Origin: Musa acuminata AAA Group
Lineage: Eukaryota > Streptophyta > Magnoliopsida > Zingiberales > Musaceae
Assembly (NCBI RefSeq): GCF_036884655.1
Contig: NC_088354.1
Location: 10,704,501-10,768,500, forward strand
Direction of reading: 5' to 3'
DNA: 64,000 nucleotides
In this document: piece by piece, positions 33,065 through 45,813 of the stretch
Layout: every line of letters begins with the position of its first letter
Position numbering within the stretch: the first letter of the stretch is position 1
Notes under the pieces: model-generated
What the model saw: the letters and a program-made list of their open reading frames with translations, nothing else
Database searches by the model: none
Told to the model about the DNA's origin: nothing
Translations under genes and position numbers: made by a program

Positions 33065-34057
33065 TCATCTCAAGTAGCTGCAGAGACTGCAGCGTGTTGC
33101 AACCTAGGTGGGAAAAACAAACATGTAGCAATTAGTTCTGAATTATTGCTTGCTTCACTTATATCTAAGGGGTGATACTTGTATTCACGGCTTCTAACAT
33201 ATAAGAATCGCAAAAGCTCATACCCTTTAAGGCATTAATATACCACAATATGAGGGAGGCTTTATTTATATGCTGAGCAGAAGCATCTATCACATCAAAT
33301 AGATTTAAGCAACCTTTTCCAAGTAGTAGAACCACATTTGTAAATCAACCACAAGAAACATGAAGCAATAAATTTAGAGGCAACTGTCACTAACCGATTC
33401 CTTCTTGCTGTTCTGCTTGTCCTCCAAATCCTGAAGCGTCCCATCAAGCCGTTTACTGCAATGTGATAGACAGCAAACTATCAAAATAAAGCAAGTGCAA
33501 CCTTAACGGAACTCAATGAAAAGATTAAGCTGGCCATGCTCGACAGCCAGCAGAAAATTAAGAGCAAAAGGAAATGGTGGAACTCACAGTTCGGCCGAGA
33601 TGTACTCGATCCTTTTACGCACATTGGCGTTGGCTTCGGCGAGGTCCTGCTTCACGAGCACCGGCCCGATCAGCTTGTACACGTTGGAATTCTCATTCAA
33701 TAATTCCAGTTCCTTGCATCACCACAACCAATTTATTTTCTTAAACATAACGCGCAAAAGAAAAGCAAAACCCTAGGATGACATAACCAGAAGCAAAATA
33801 GAGATTGGGAAACAGGGAAACGGGAAAGAGACCTTAAGGACGAGCTCGTTCTCGCCGAGCTGGATGGTGTACTGCTTCCGGACCTGGTGGTTCTTGGCGA
33901 TGTCTGCAGCGAAGGACGGAAGAACAGGTGAGTGGGGTCAAATAGGGGATACCAAGAGAGAGGAGAGGGAAGTGCCTTTTTGGATCTTGCTGAGGGCGTT
34001 GGCCTGGTTTTCGAGATCGCGCTGCAGTTCCTTGACGGCCGCCGGAGACGAAGCCAT
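33065..34057 (-). CDS. PFD6: Prefoldin subunit 6
   Basis: A beta-type subunit of the heterohexameric prefoldin chaperone, which hands nascent tubulin and actin to the CCT chaperonin. Exons (minus): 33976-34057, 33833-33903, 33588-33712, 33395-33455 and a provisional last exon 33065-33103; 125 aa. The sequence follows the family closely: MASSPAAVKELQRDLENQ, NHQVRKQYTIQLGENELVLK, NENSNVYKLIGPVLVKQDL, ANVRKRIEYISAELKRLDG, TLQDLEDKQNSKKES. N- and C-terminal coiled-coil arms flank the beta-hairpins. Intron 1 starts GC (AAAAAG/GCACTT). The nearest GT alternative, 23 bases on, would break the frame. The C-terminal arm of about 18 residues usual in the family (LQQR..-type) is not cleanly present: the only candidate exon reads VATRCSLCSYLR. 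Confidence is high for the gene, low for the last exon. Confidence 0.88.
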
Positions 34058-34764
34058 GGCGACAGAGATCAATTCGTCTTCGCCGACTGAGAAGGACGGA
34101 CGGGGGAGGCCTTCTTAATGCGAGTGCTACGGCTGGACATACTCTTGATGCTAAACTTTAAGATTCGTGATATAGTTTGATATGATTGTATCTTAGGGTT
34201 GAGCGCCTCATCCATAAATATGGTTATTATGATGGGCCGTTATCCAGCCCAGATCCAAAACCTATTACTGATTAAAAGAATCTTTAATTCGTTGAGCTAT
34301 ATTTGGTGGCACTTGGAAGAACGGAATCTAATCAAATGCAAATTTTCCATTGAATTATGCTTTTTTTACTTCAAATAATAACCGTAAACTTACTAACTGG
34401 TTGAGTATGGACACTGAAGAACAAACCGCACCTAACAAGGCGACGAATTGTGAACAATGACCTGTCTGCTAATTTCAACAGAAACAACACGGTCTCGCTA
34501 TTTGACAAGGTTTAAGAGAAAAGACCAAAATTGGTTTTTTGCCACAATACCTACTATAGAATCCTATTTCAGCGGGTATTTCGCGTACAGAGATCTCACG
34601 TCGGAACACATCTCCACAGTGTCTGAAGTTGCAAAGCCCGGGCTCCAAAATAGTTCCTGTTGGGAATGCACAGGGCAACCGTCGAGTTTCCATGAGACCC
34701 AATAAAAGCAGGTCCCTCGAGCTCGCATCATCAAGATGTACTAAGGAGGGTTGCTGGCGGAGTT
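34058..34764. other. Intergenic: prefoldin promoter and MNS3 3' region
   Basis: Both neighbours are on the minus strand. 34058-34140 is GC-rich and is the likely prefoldin leader; 34300-34764 should include the MNS3 3' UTR. The small opposing frames at about 34457-34705 are unsupported. Confidence 0.5.
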
Positions 34765-37700
34765 CTAGGCCGAATCTTTAGACCAACTAATCGGAAGAGG
34801 ATGGGCTTCTGTGTTGAATACAAATTTATCTAAAGGCACAACATGCTCGTCTCCAAACAGCAAATATAGATACTTCAAGGTTTCACCTAAGAAGAATGTC
34901 TCCATCTTGTCTCTTTTACGAGGAGGAATTACTGTGACGTCATCAAGGGATGTGTAGCCACCAGAGTCTGCTTTTGTATATTTTTCAAAGGCCTCAAAGA
35001 TCTGCCAACCCCATTCTCGATATCTGTCAAATGTCACAAGTGCCAGAACCAAGTTAAAGTTCAGAAGAATGATGAACATGCAAGGTAACTAACATCCCAA
35101 AACCTCTAAACCTTACTTTGGATCTTCAGTTATACGATGCAACACAAATAAAGATTCCACTGTTTCAGGGCGCAAAAGGTTGTGGCGATCATTGTGCTTA
35201 ATCAATATGTCATTTATATACTCAGAGCTCTTATTACCACCATCAAGACCCCCTTCAGAATCACCCTGATTCAAGATGGAACATTCAATCAACAATTTAC
35301 AATTCTAGAGAGGAAAATGCCAAAAGATATACAACATTAACGAAACAATATTCGGCCATCAGTGACAACCATAAGTTTAACTAGTAGCTTACCTCAACAT
35401 GGAAATAAGCAATTTCAGGAGCAAGACCTGTAGAAGTGACAGCATACATTTCAAAGCAGGTTTTTGCTAGATCTTCAGCAAGCTTCAAATTCTCCAAATC
35501 CTCTGGGGTCAACAAATTTCTTTCCACTGCTTTCTTCCTTGTAATACCTTTTGTTGCACCAAGAGCCAAGGTTCCTGGTAGGAAACAAACCTTCAAAAGG
35601 AAGAAAAGTACATCACATATCATAATATGTGATTCAAATGTAATATAAATTGGATGTTCCTAGATATTTGGCTAAGAAGTTTCCTGATTTTTAAGTTGTG
35701 GGCAAGGCAATCATATAAAGGCGATAGTTGACAATTTATATCAAGCAGAAATGTTTTGTCTATCAAAAAAGTGAAATATCCAGAGCATTTCCTTACTGCT
35801 CCAATGCAAACAGAAATACCATGAGAAAGAAGTAGATCGAGTTTTGGATACCAATAATTTAGTATAAAAGCCAAACAAGAGCTCTATCCATCTGCTACGA
35901 AAAAACTGACAGTTTGGATGAATACTGGCACCAATTACTGACAAAGTCTGTGTGACCTTAAAGATAAAGATGACTAATTGTATATTCCAATAATATATAA
36001 AATCTGAAGATTTCAACCATCGAAATGCTACTTTAGATAATTCCACTCATTTGTTTAAACACATTGGTTGGTACACCTTCTATCTAAATCAACCAACAAA
36101 AGAAAATACACAACCAGAAATAAGGATATGGTCAAAATGGATGGTGAAAAATAAAACCTACAGGCATAGGCATGTTTGGAGCAGCACTCTAGTCCTGAAT
36201 TTAGAACTAACCATAATATCAGCTGCACAACTCCAAAAAAGAAATTTCACTTAAACATGTACAATTCATAGTAGCTAGATCAGCCTATTATGCTTGATTT
36301 GACAATCACAGATGAACTTCCTTCGAGACAATTCTTCAATTTGCATTCAGCACTTGCTCATATACTCGAGCAAACTTAAGGATTTTATTCATGATAATTA
36401 TTATGCAGCAGATAAGGTAATATTCTTCTTCCTCTATCTTGGTTCTATTTACTGCTTTTTACCTCTCCTAACACTGCAAGACCTACCCACCCCCCTTCAA
36501 CCCCCAATGACCCAGGAGTGAAACAAGAAAAAAATAAGAGAAGAAAATATACAAAAATTCTCTATGCAGTTCATGACAGAAGCTGCTCTATCAATATATC
36601 TAAATTATGAACCCTAACCACCTTTCATCATCAGAATATATTTACCTCTTATCGCATCATGTTGTCACCTTCAATCATTGAAACTGAATGGATCATTGTG
36701 TCCTATTATGGTCCTCCTATTAATTATAATTCAACTCAAATTCAACGCTATCCTTCTTTTGCAGCTAAAAAAAATGTATCTGTTTCTAATTCAAACTGCA
36801 GCACAAGTCAAACTATAGGAATTTTCGTGAGAGGAACATATCTGAAAATTGACACATGCCTAAGATGTCCTAGAACATAGAGACCATCTAAGTTAGATGT
36901 CAGATCTCCATTGCAGGATTAGACGTACACAAAGAAGATTTACACCACTCATCTACCATATATATAGAAAAAGATAATTGTGAAAAATACATCTGGCTCA
37001 TCTACAAGCTTTTTCCAGAGAACAAGCAAAGTAATGTTAGGAATTTAGACTTTTTCATGGATGTTCCACATCATATCTAACAATCTTACATCGGGGAAAA
37101 TTTGATCAAGGAAGTAGTGCCCAGGTATTTTTCTTTTATATATTATTTGGATATTGCAATTTCTGAACAAGTGAGAGAAGCTTTTAATACAGAGACAAAC
37201 TTGAGCAAAAGCAAATAAATATCCTAAAGCAATTAAATAAAATTGTAGACTGAAGATTATAATACAGTTTAATAAAGGCCTTTATTCATAGCACTCTCCA
37301 CCTGTAAAACTGCACTAGCATCCGCAAGTTAAACAACATATCATGTACCCAAATAAAGATGAGCTTATTATCAATGCCATGGAAAGAGAATGCAAAAATA
37401 TTTCCATACCAGGTGATCCATTTTAGGGCTAAAAGCACCTTTAGATCCATAAGGAAGCTCCCCAACAAAAACTAATCCTTTGGGAATGGATCTTCGAACT
37501 AGAAGGTGCCTCACCCCTCTCATTGCTTCTTCATACATCTCATATAAATAATTTAGCTGGCTGCCACTATTCTTTTGCTGAATCCAAACTTTTATCAAGT
37601 ATTCATAGTAGCTGTCACCACGAGATCCTAGCCGAATATTCTCTCCATTAAACTGACCAGAGTGAGGACTGTGATCACAACAAGGACTAGTGATGTTCTT

Positions 37701-40103
37701 CATAAATTGCATATAATCCAAAGATCAACTAATTACAATAGAAGAAAAAAAAAAGAATCATCTAACAACAAAAAGGAAAAATGACAATAAAGAATGTAAC
37801 ATATCATTATATTAAATTAGATAGAAAGCATAGCAGTTAAAAATTTTGGCAGTAGTCGTATATCATGAAGCAGAAACTCTAATATCAAAGATGCTCGACA
37901 TGAAAATGTAAAGAAATTTTCAGCAGATACTATGCTGTTTTGGAGTTTATGCATGGCTCACTTTTCTGATATGGTTTCAGCAGATACTATGCTGTCCACC
38001 ATTCACCCCTAGGCAAGCAGCAAAGACCAGTAAATGTCTTCTAAATATCGGTAACAGCTGAGTCAACGTAACTTAAAGAAAGAAGCAAAATGGACAAGTC
38101 TGCAAGACATTGACCCTACTAAGAGTCTTAAACAATGCAATGGCTGGAGCCTTGTGCACTTGGCCTCCTTTTATGTATAACATACATATATTACTAACTA
38201 GCTCAAGCAATGGCTGAGCTTATCATTATAAAGATTATGAAAAAAATTTAGGTGTCAAACCATTCCTAAGAAAGAAAATAAACCCACAGAACCATCAACC
38301 TTGAAAGAAAGTTCTTTGTACCTGATATAGATAGGAACCAGTCCTTCCACCTTGGGAAGAGTCCTAAAATGTTCCAAAACCTTCATCGCCTCTGAACCAT
38401 ACTTGGGATCACCAGAAACTTTACTGAGGTAATTGAACTCAAGCTGCAAGGTCGATACTTCAGACGTACTGCTTAACCCATCAGGAGCAGGATGGGCAGA
38501 ACGATCATGGAGAACAACATCACTGAAAGGAATTGGCGTTGGACTTGAAGTAAAGGCAGATAACAACCTGTCACCTAAGTTTTTTGCTATTTCCAAGAGA
38601 ATATCAGATTTAACTCCTTTAAGAGTCATAGGTATCCCAATGTCACCTGTAGTTACATTATCCCCCCCGCTCAAGTGATAAGCACTGAGAAGACCACCTA
38701 ACACACGAATGGTTGTCTCAAATAAGTTGACCTGCCCTTTCTTTTCAATTCTTTCCATAAGTTTATTTTCTATCCAAGACATTGCCTCAATAACAATTTC
38801 ATCAGCACCCATGATAATTGCTGTATCCAAGGAATCTATGATGGTGGCACCTAGGCCTCCCAAACCATCAGTGCCTCTTCGACTCAATGGCATAAGTTCA
38901 TCATAACCCATTGCATAGTCCCTGTAGCCAGACCAAGCATGAATAAATGCCTCTTTGATCTTTTGTTGCCTAGAAACCCAATAGAGCCTCTGTTCTTCAG
39001 GACTAGATCTAAAATTTCGCTCTTCATCAGGTGGAAGCTGTGGAGGAAGCCTTGGAGGTTTTCTCCAAATTCTACGTATTCTACTAACGCCTTCCTTGAC
39101 ATACTTATGGTCACCATTTTCAGCTCCATTCGAAAGTACATTTGATGCAGAATGATCGGGACTTCTATGCATTACCAAGTATGTCAAACCCACGATCATT
39201 AATAACATTAAGAATTTTCCTATGCTACAGCCACCGCAAGAATATCTGATGCGGCTGGTAACCAATGCTTGAGTAATCACCTACAAAGAAAACAAAACAT
39301 AGATATGAAATGATTGCAATCTATGTCATAGCAACTGTTTAATCACGTAAGTGTTTATGAACTTTATTGTTTAGCTTTGAAACCAACTACCAAGCAGACA
39401 CGGTTACTTGGAGTAGAGAAAGGCTTGTAATGATCCAGTTAATATCATTGAAGTAGCTGTTGATTCCTTTTGACTAAGAGCATAGATATAAGAATTAAAC
39501 ACCAGGCCAGATATCATATTCTTCATGGTTATAAAAAATTCATCTTATATATTATTAGAGCAAGCAGTAGAAGATCTCACTTACTACCCCTTCTTAGATA
39601 CAACTTGACTAAAGCAAAAAGAAAAAGATCCCCACTGTAATCACCCGTTAATCAATTTTCTATTAATTAATTTATTGTAGCTCCAAATTCTTGTACAGAG
39701 CATCTAATCTGTCAAGACAACAGATCAAGAACTTCAATTTACAGAACTGAAGAAAAAATCCAGTCACTCGAATCAAATTAAGCAAGGGGAGAAAAGTGGG
39801 AATTTAATTTTCAATCCAAGAACAGATAAGAAAGAGTAATAGAGATACGTATCATTACTCTCTCCAATCCCATGCGTATTTGCATAACGATAAATTAAAA
39901 GGTCGGAAACGATAATATGGATCTCAACGAATTAACAACATATCAAGCACCTCCAGATCTCCATAGAAGATTTAACGAGATCGAGCGAAAAGGAAACCGA
40001 GAGATCTTGAGCAGAGAAGCACCTTGAATGGGGATCGGTGGCGGAACTTGGCGTTGTCATAGTGAACATCTTGCACGGAGTAGGGCAAAGATCTGGATGA
40101 CAT
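34765..40103 (-). CDS. MNS3: ER/early-Golgi alpha-1,2-mannosidase (GH47), MNS3 type, six exons, 634 aa
   Basis: Type II membrane glycosidase that trims one terminal alpha-1,2-mannose from Man9GlcNAc2 on N-glycoproteins. Exons (minus): 40023-40103, 38322-39280, 37410-37668, 35393-35590, 35117-35265, 34765-35023; all GT-AG, 635 codons with stop, close to the length of Arabidopsis MNS3 (about 624). Exon 1 encodes a short cytosolic tail, [20 protein letters not shown]. Exon 2 supplies the membrane anchor ([16 protein letters not shown]) and the catalytic start: [57 protein letters not shown]. Exon 3 has [19 protein letters not shown], and exons 5-6 have [16 protein letters not shown] and [10 protein letters not shown], where the last Thr/Glu-containing stretch binds the catalytic calcium. 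The tail LPYSV and the length separate it from the Golgi MNS1/2 forms. Confidence 0.95.
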
Positions 40104-40742
40104 GACCGCAGAGGTCAGTTAGGGTTCAATCTACCTTCTTCTTCTCCGATCGCGAGATCCACGCAGCAGAAAGGGGAGGAAGAGAAGGGAGAAGAAGGAG
40201 CGAAGAAATGGGGCTGACCCTGGACGAGGGTCCGGAGTGGGGGACGGTCTTATGGGTCTGGGTTCGAGCGCGAGTCTCCTTAATGCCCGTGCTCGTCCAC
40301 TCGTGTGGGTCCACCCTTTGGGCCCACGTTCCACACCAATAACAAATCAGGTATACGGTCAAAGCGCAAAGTGTTGTTCGAGGAGTAAGCCTGTGACTCG
40401 ACTTACGTTACGACTTTCGACAGGCTGGTCTGCGCGCATGGAGGAGGTACGGGAGGTACGCGATCCCCGTCTGTTGTAACGTCAGTCGTGGTTGCAATCG
40501 TGACTCCGAACTTTCGCAACACCGAGTTCGTGGCGTTGGGTGTACGTTCTCAATGCCATAACCATGATGATGATGATGGAACGAGCATGACAATAGCATA
40601 ACGAAGTAGAATAGAAACTAAAAAAGCACAATAATAGTACATGCAGTAGGATACAAAGGGGGAGGGGGGAGGAGGAGAGGGAGTCCATGTGTGGGTCTTC
40701 AGCTCCTTGAGCAGCAGCAATACCCGAACACGTCTCGAGCTG
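40104..40742. other. Intergenic: MNS3 leader and 3' region of the next gene
   Basis: MNS3 5' leader to about 40300 (GC-rich). 40560-40742 is the likely 3' UTR of the minus-strand gene ending at 40743, with a CT/GA-rich patch near 40660. No separate gene was seen. Confidence 0.5.
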
Positions 40743-42105
40743 CTACTTTTGTGTGTCTTGCGGACCATCATCAGTAGTCGGCTCAGATGCAAACGGGCCT
40801 AAATCTTTGTACTCTTCCCACGATGTCTTCGCCTTGTCGATCAATTTATCCAAGTCTTTGAGATCGTTCTCGATCGAATTTTTCAGCTGATCCGAACTCA
40901 TCGTCGTCGTCGGCGAATCTGCCAACATCCTTTCCACCGTCAACATCATGTAGATAACAGCCTGCCACAGTTACAAACAGGAGGAAGCGTGATCTGTAAG
41001 GTCTGCTGCTGCAAAATGCTTCTACTTTCAACTGCTCATAAGCAACAAGTTGATTGAGATGACAAATTGACCTTGAAAAGACAGGGCCTGGCGTCATGCT
41101 TAGGTCTGACAGCGCAAATTTGCTCGCAGATATCTTTGGCCTGATGATAGTCTTTCTGCAATGAACGGGTTCATGTTACAGCAGAATATACGATGTTATT
41201 ATGATGCGGGCAGCAGAATCTTCTGCTCACAAAACTTGAGGCGTGTTTGGCATTACTGGTAAGATCACATTAGTGTGTTCTTCTTTGTCTCTAACTCGTG
41301 GAGTTAAAACTGCATCCTTTCTCTCATTGGTTTCCCCTCGCTTGAAGAGGAAGGAAGAAAATGTGATCATAAAACTGGATGAGAAGTATAGAGAATCGAT
41401 TACCTTCCCGATGTATCTTTGAACTAGACAGATTCCTACATCGTACGTCCCGGCACTTGCAAAGCAATTTTCGGACGAGACATTAGTTGTTCCCATGGCT
41501 GAGAGATCCTGCCATCAGTAACAGGAATGAAATGCGTCATCAGTAATAGAACGACGAACTAGCTAGGAAAGTAACAGTACTGATGGCTTCTTGGTGGGAG
41601 ATTCTACCTTCGTCCCGAATAAGATGACCCGCAGCGCATCGCGCGTCGCTTGCACGGTCATGTTGCAGGGCGTCGACGGATCTTGACTGACGAGCACATT
41701 CCTAGGCCCGCCGCCGCCTCCCGACGGCCCTTGAATGGGTAATGACCGGCCGTTGTCTTTAGTGGGCACAGTCCTAAACGTGCTCGGCAACGCCGGAGCG
41801 GCAGGTGCGCCGCGCGACAGGCCAACAGCAGCCAAGGCGCAAGCTGCGACGACGGCGACCCCGACCGCCGCCACTTTCGTCACTTTCCGCCCTCCGGAAC
41901 GGCCCTTTTTGCCTTCGTCCTCCTCGAGAGGCGGTGGCCGCGGAGGAACTTGGGAGCAGGATACGCCATGATGGCGGCGCCACGACCGGGGAAAGCTGAG
42001 GTGGCGAACGGGTGCAAGGCCACTCGTGGGGTGGAAACCCACGAGGCAGCGCGTCCTCGTGGACGGAGGAACGATCGCGGCACGGAGGCAGAAGATGGCT
42101 TCCAT
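40743..42105 (-). CDS. Predicted plastid-targeted protein with a short TPR-like repeat region, four exons, 301 aa
   Basis: Exons (minus): 41608-42105, 41404-41508, 41072-41155, 40743-40961; GT-AG, in frame. The N-terminus (MEAIFCLRAAIVPPSTRTR.., rich in Arg, Ser and Pro, few acids) looks like a chloroplast transit peptide. A hydrophobic segment VAAVGVAVVAACALAAVGL then suggests one membrane span. The C-terminal half has an alpha-helical pair, ASAGTYDVGICLVQRYIGKK and DYHQAKDICEQICAVRPKHD, with the spacing and residues of a tetratricopeptide-like repeat, then a charged helix IENDLKDLDKLIDKAKTSWEEY. I do not recognise the exact family, so no function is claimed. A second in-frame ATG lies upstream at 42138. 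The start at 42105 is preferred for its transit-peptide look, but both are possible. Confidence 0.75.
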
Positions 42106-42144
42106 GTGTCGCGGAGGTGATTTAGAATTAGCTTCCATGTGTCG

Positions 42145-42800
42145 AAGGCAATATATTACGAAGGCGAGAATAAAGCTTTCGTGCTGTTAAGCTACTGTTT
42201 CTTTTCTTGTTCTACGGGCAAGGAATGGACATCCTTTTGCTCAGATACCTCAAGTAAGGTATCAGCCACCGTCTTAACCCCTCATGCACAAATGGACTGC
42301 GCTCGTGCTGCCATTTCAAGGTGCAACTTGTTGACGGAGACTTTTGTAGCTGTTCATTGTGCCAATGGACAACCGAAGAGCATCAGAACACTGCAACCTT
42401 GAGGAAGAAATCGACGACGACTGCTCGTTTCGGTGTACTTTTTTCCCTTCCTCCTTTCTCTTTTATCTTTGCGTAAGCTATGAAATATTGATAGAGAGAG
42501 AAAATCATGTCAAGAGAGAAAGAAGATAATTAATGTAATCGTTCGTCAATTTGCCCGTAGGACAAGGATCCAAAATTGATAATTATAAGTTATCGTTTTT
42601 ATCACTCACGCAAATAAAAAGCTAATGGAAGATTATTAGAGGCAATTAGAGATTGCCTTCTTATAAAATATTTTATAAAATATTCTGTCCATCATGTATA
42701 AAAGCTCATCCTCAACACAATGAAAAATGATTACTTTTTGACTACTTGCGTTCATACTCGTCTAACTTGGGCAGAGAGATCGGATCAGTAAATCTCTCCC
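42145..42800. other. Spacer, no gene recognised
   Basis: AT-rich; only short frames (such as 42139-42402 plus) without family resemblance. It contains the promoter of the gene ending at 42105 and perhaps the left edge of the repeat patch. Confidence 0.45.
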
Positions 42801-42809
42801 AACATCGAT

Positions 42810-44480
42810 CATTGTGCATGTGGTACTTCAAGAGCTTAGCTTTTTCACTTCGAATCATATCGGGCTGACTAGGATGTTAACATCTTCTTGCCATAATATT
42901 TTTAACACTAGAAGGAGAGCTCAATATCACAAAAATGCTTATATGTCAACCCTCTCAATGAAAACTAAAATAAAGAGGTTTTGTCCCTCGACCCATAGCA
43001 CTTTCACTCAATGGAGGCAACAACCATCCATTTTCCACGTATGGGTGCATCCACCTCGGCGCAAACGTCGATAGGATACTAGCATCTATTCAACGACCTA
43101 AGTCTCTCACTTCTAGGGACAACCCCAAGCCATCTACTCATCCCTACCGATGTGTTCTTAAATCTCACTCAACAAGTACAAATACTAACAAGCATAATAC
43201 AAACTATCGCTCTACTTTTACCCTAGCCTAACTAGTAATGTCATTAGCTTAACTATGATCATAGGCTTAACTACCATTGGCATTGACACCCTTCAAAATT
43301 TTTTAGCCCGACGTGGTACCAATATCCCAAGAGCGCTCGAGACTCGTCGAACCATGAGCGAATGGGGCACTTAGATCCTAAACTATGAAATTCAACATAT
43401 TACACCACTACTCTACCTTGTTTAAATCCAATGCCTATTTAGTGGATTCTACAAAGAATTCCTTGTGGGTCCAATTATGATATATTTATCAAGGTTAGGA
43501 GAAGATGCGATAAGGATTCCAATAATAAAAAGGGGAAGCAATGATCGATCCTACCTTAGGTCAGTCACTGTTCACCCAAAAAATCCATAAGATATCGATT
43601 ATTTAACTTTCACCTCCTATCCTTCGAGGCTTTCGATTGTAGTGTTGACCCAACAAAGCATATCATAGTTTTTTATACCTAAATAATATTATATGGTACT
43701 TCGGACATCCTAATGTATCACACATTTCTTACCATGATAAGAGACCCAACAATGAGAATGATATGCTCACCTAAAGTCATTGTTTATTTGTTCTTTTGCA
43801 AAAAGATTCGGTGGTAAGTTCAAACTTTACTTCCTAAGGAAAGTATATCCATGGTCATCAATGACAATACTCCTAAAACTCAAGCAAAGAGAGGAGGAAA
43901 TACTTGCATATTTTGTCGCTCAATTTATGAATGAGATCCGAGGTATGGTAGATGCATATCTGTCATACATAATATAAACTTCTCTCACCTCATGCATATC
44001 TATCAGAGATTATCTGTAATCATACTAAAGACACTTCAAAAAGTCAATCAATATATTATTATCGAGACATTAGTCTCAAGAAAGCATGAGGAATCACACA
44101 AGATGCTAAAGTAGGAGCAACCACAATCCACCCCGATCCTGAGTTCATCACGATGAAAGATAAACGAACGACTCGAGGTATCTCGTCTAAGGTCCAAGTT
44201 GACCCCCCTAAATATGACTAAAATTAAAAATTTTCTATAGATAAAAGAGAATGAGCTCTTAAAAGATCCTCACTTGATGAAGACCTCATTGGTGAAAAGA
44301 GATAGGTCCAAACACAACAGTTCTATTGGGATTACAGCTACAACATAAAGGACCTACACCCTCATCTTAGAGGTTAATGGAGAAACAATTGATATCATCA
44401 TTTGTAAACCCATCTCGAGGAGAGATAACTCATTGGGTTATAAGGATTATGCCCAAGCTACCATTAAAAAACACCCAAGG
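42810..44480 (+). pseudogene. Decayed Tat-type gypsy gag
   Basis: Fragments in changing frames follow the order of Tat-type gag. A region around 43780-43977 reads KLKQREEEILAYFVAQFMNE, recalling the family's NVKQ..ESL..FVARF motif. From about 44020 come LQKVNQYIIIETLVSRKHEE, and from about 44380 NGETIDIII-KPISRG, the gag C-terminus. Many stops are present, and nothing of protease or RT follows. It is much older than the element at 5354-12001 and lies in the opposite orientation. Confidence 0.7.
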
Positions 44481-44490
44481 ATGAAGGACA

Positions 44491-45813
44491 TGTTAGGAAA
44501 CCTTAGAGATCATCGCATATGCAACGAAAAATAAATACAAAATTGGTTTCCTAAATGAAAAATATTAGATTGCCACGAGATGACCAGGAGCGTAAAACTC
44601 AAAATCGAAAAAACTACGTTAAGAGTGAGATATTCTCACATAGGGGAGATCGTATATCCTCTAAACCATATATCTTAGTTTGTAGGTGAAAGAGCTCTCA
44701 CAAACTCTTCTCTATTGATGATCCACACAGTAGACGCAGCAACGATGTATCTCCTCGCATAGCAGGTTCTCTCTTTGTGATCGCGTACAATCACACATTA
44801 GTAGTTAAAAGAAAGGGTGGCCCTCTTTCTGTTTTCTCACACCAAGGAGGGGCTCACGGTTGAAGGAGAGATGAGGAGAAGGAGATAGGTGGCCGATGAC
44901 TATAAAATCTAACCTATAACTCATAAAGCCTCAACTCCTATTTATAGAAAGCTCCAACTGTTAACTCTAATGGATCTGCCTTAGTGGGTATTGGATCTAT
45001 ATCCAATAACCACTAGCTTAATGGATATTGGATCCATATCCAATAACCATTAGCTTAATGGATATTGGATCCCTATCCAATAAACACTCTAAGCTCTATT
45101 GGGTCTTATCTAATAGATCCATTGAAACAGGAGCTTATTGGATATCTCATATCCAATCTTATATTCATTGCATTGTCCACAATATGTGTATAACTCTCTA
45201 GACCTAATACGAGCTGGTCGTGAGTTGTGTTAGTTATAGGTACTCTACAAGCTAATCACGTGAGTGATGACACTGATAACGTACTGCGACAATCTTTTTG
45301 CTTATTATTATTGATATTTTATTATATATCATTAGATATATATTGTAATATCCTTAGATTTATGTACTGAGAACCGGATCGTAATGAGATCATGATAATG
45401 AGATCTATTCGTCTTTAAATACAGACCTTTAATCATCTCGGTCATAGGTTACACAAGAAGAACATTGAGATAACCGGATAGATCGATGCATTATATATTC
45501 ATTTATATGATGGAGGCGACTAATCTCATAGTCACTCGTATGAGAACACTAAAGGTATTGTACAAGTACTCATTTGATAATAAGTTCACTGATTGATCCA
45601 CTTATAGAATGTTGAATGGTTAATGATATATGATGTTAGACACTGATTTCGTAGTCAAAGTTGTGTGTTTGATCCTTAGACTTGAAACACTAAAGATATC
45701 TTGTATCAGTATTTTATTCTTTGACATTGGACTTATATATTTGAAAGTTTTAGATATAATATAGTCGATAATTAAAAATGACAGTTAATCTTAAAAAATA
45801 ATTAAATTCAACA
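44491..45813 (-). mobile_element. Probable solo LTR of another LTR retrotransposon
   Basis: A 1.3-kb segment from tgttaggaaacct to attaaattcaaca, with short inverted ends tgtt/aaca, abruptly ending the gag homology to its left. On the minus strand a promoter-like ctataaatagg (around 44938-44948) supports LTR character in reverse orientation. It contains a 37-bp tandem repeat. The five bases outside (ggaca and aagaa) do not match, so either the ends are misjudged or the flanks were rearranged. Confidence 0.45.
44987..45095. repeat. Short tandem repeat with internal palindrome
   Basis: About three units of roughly 38-40 bases built on ttaatggatattggatc and catatccaataaccattag. Each unit contains a near-perfect inverted pair, tattggat..atccaata, so a single strand could form stacked hairpins. 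Confidence 0.75.

Noticed and set aside
33952..33975. GT donor (gtatcc) as an alternative end of prefoldin exon 1
   Set aside because: It would lengthen the exon by 23 bases and shift the frame of the well-conserved next exon; the GC donor fits.
44491..45813. Intact LTR retrotransposon
   Set aside because: Only one LTR-like segment is present, without a partner, primer-binding site or coding region, and the flanking five bases do not match. Recorded only as a probable solo LTR.
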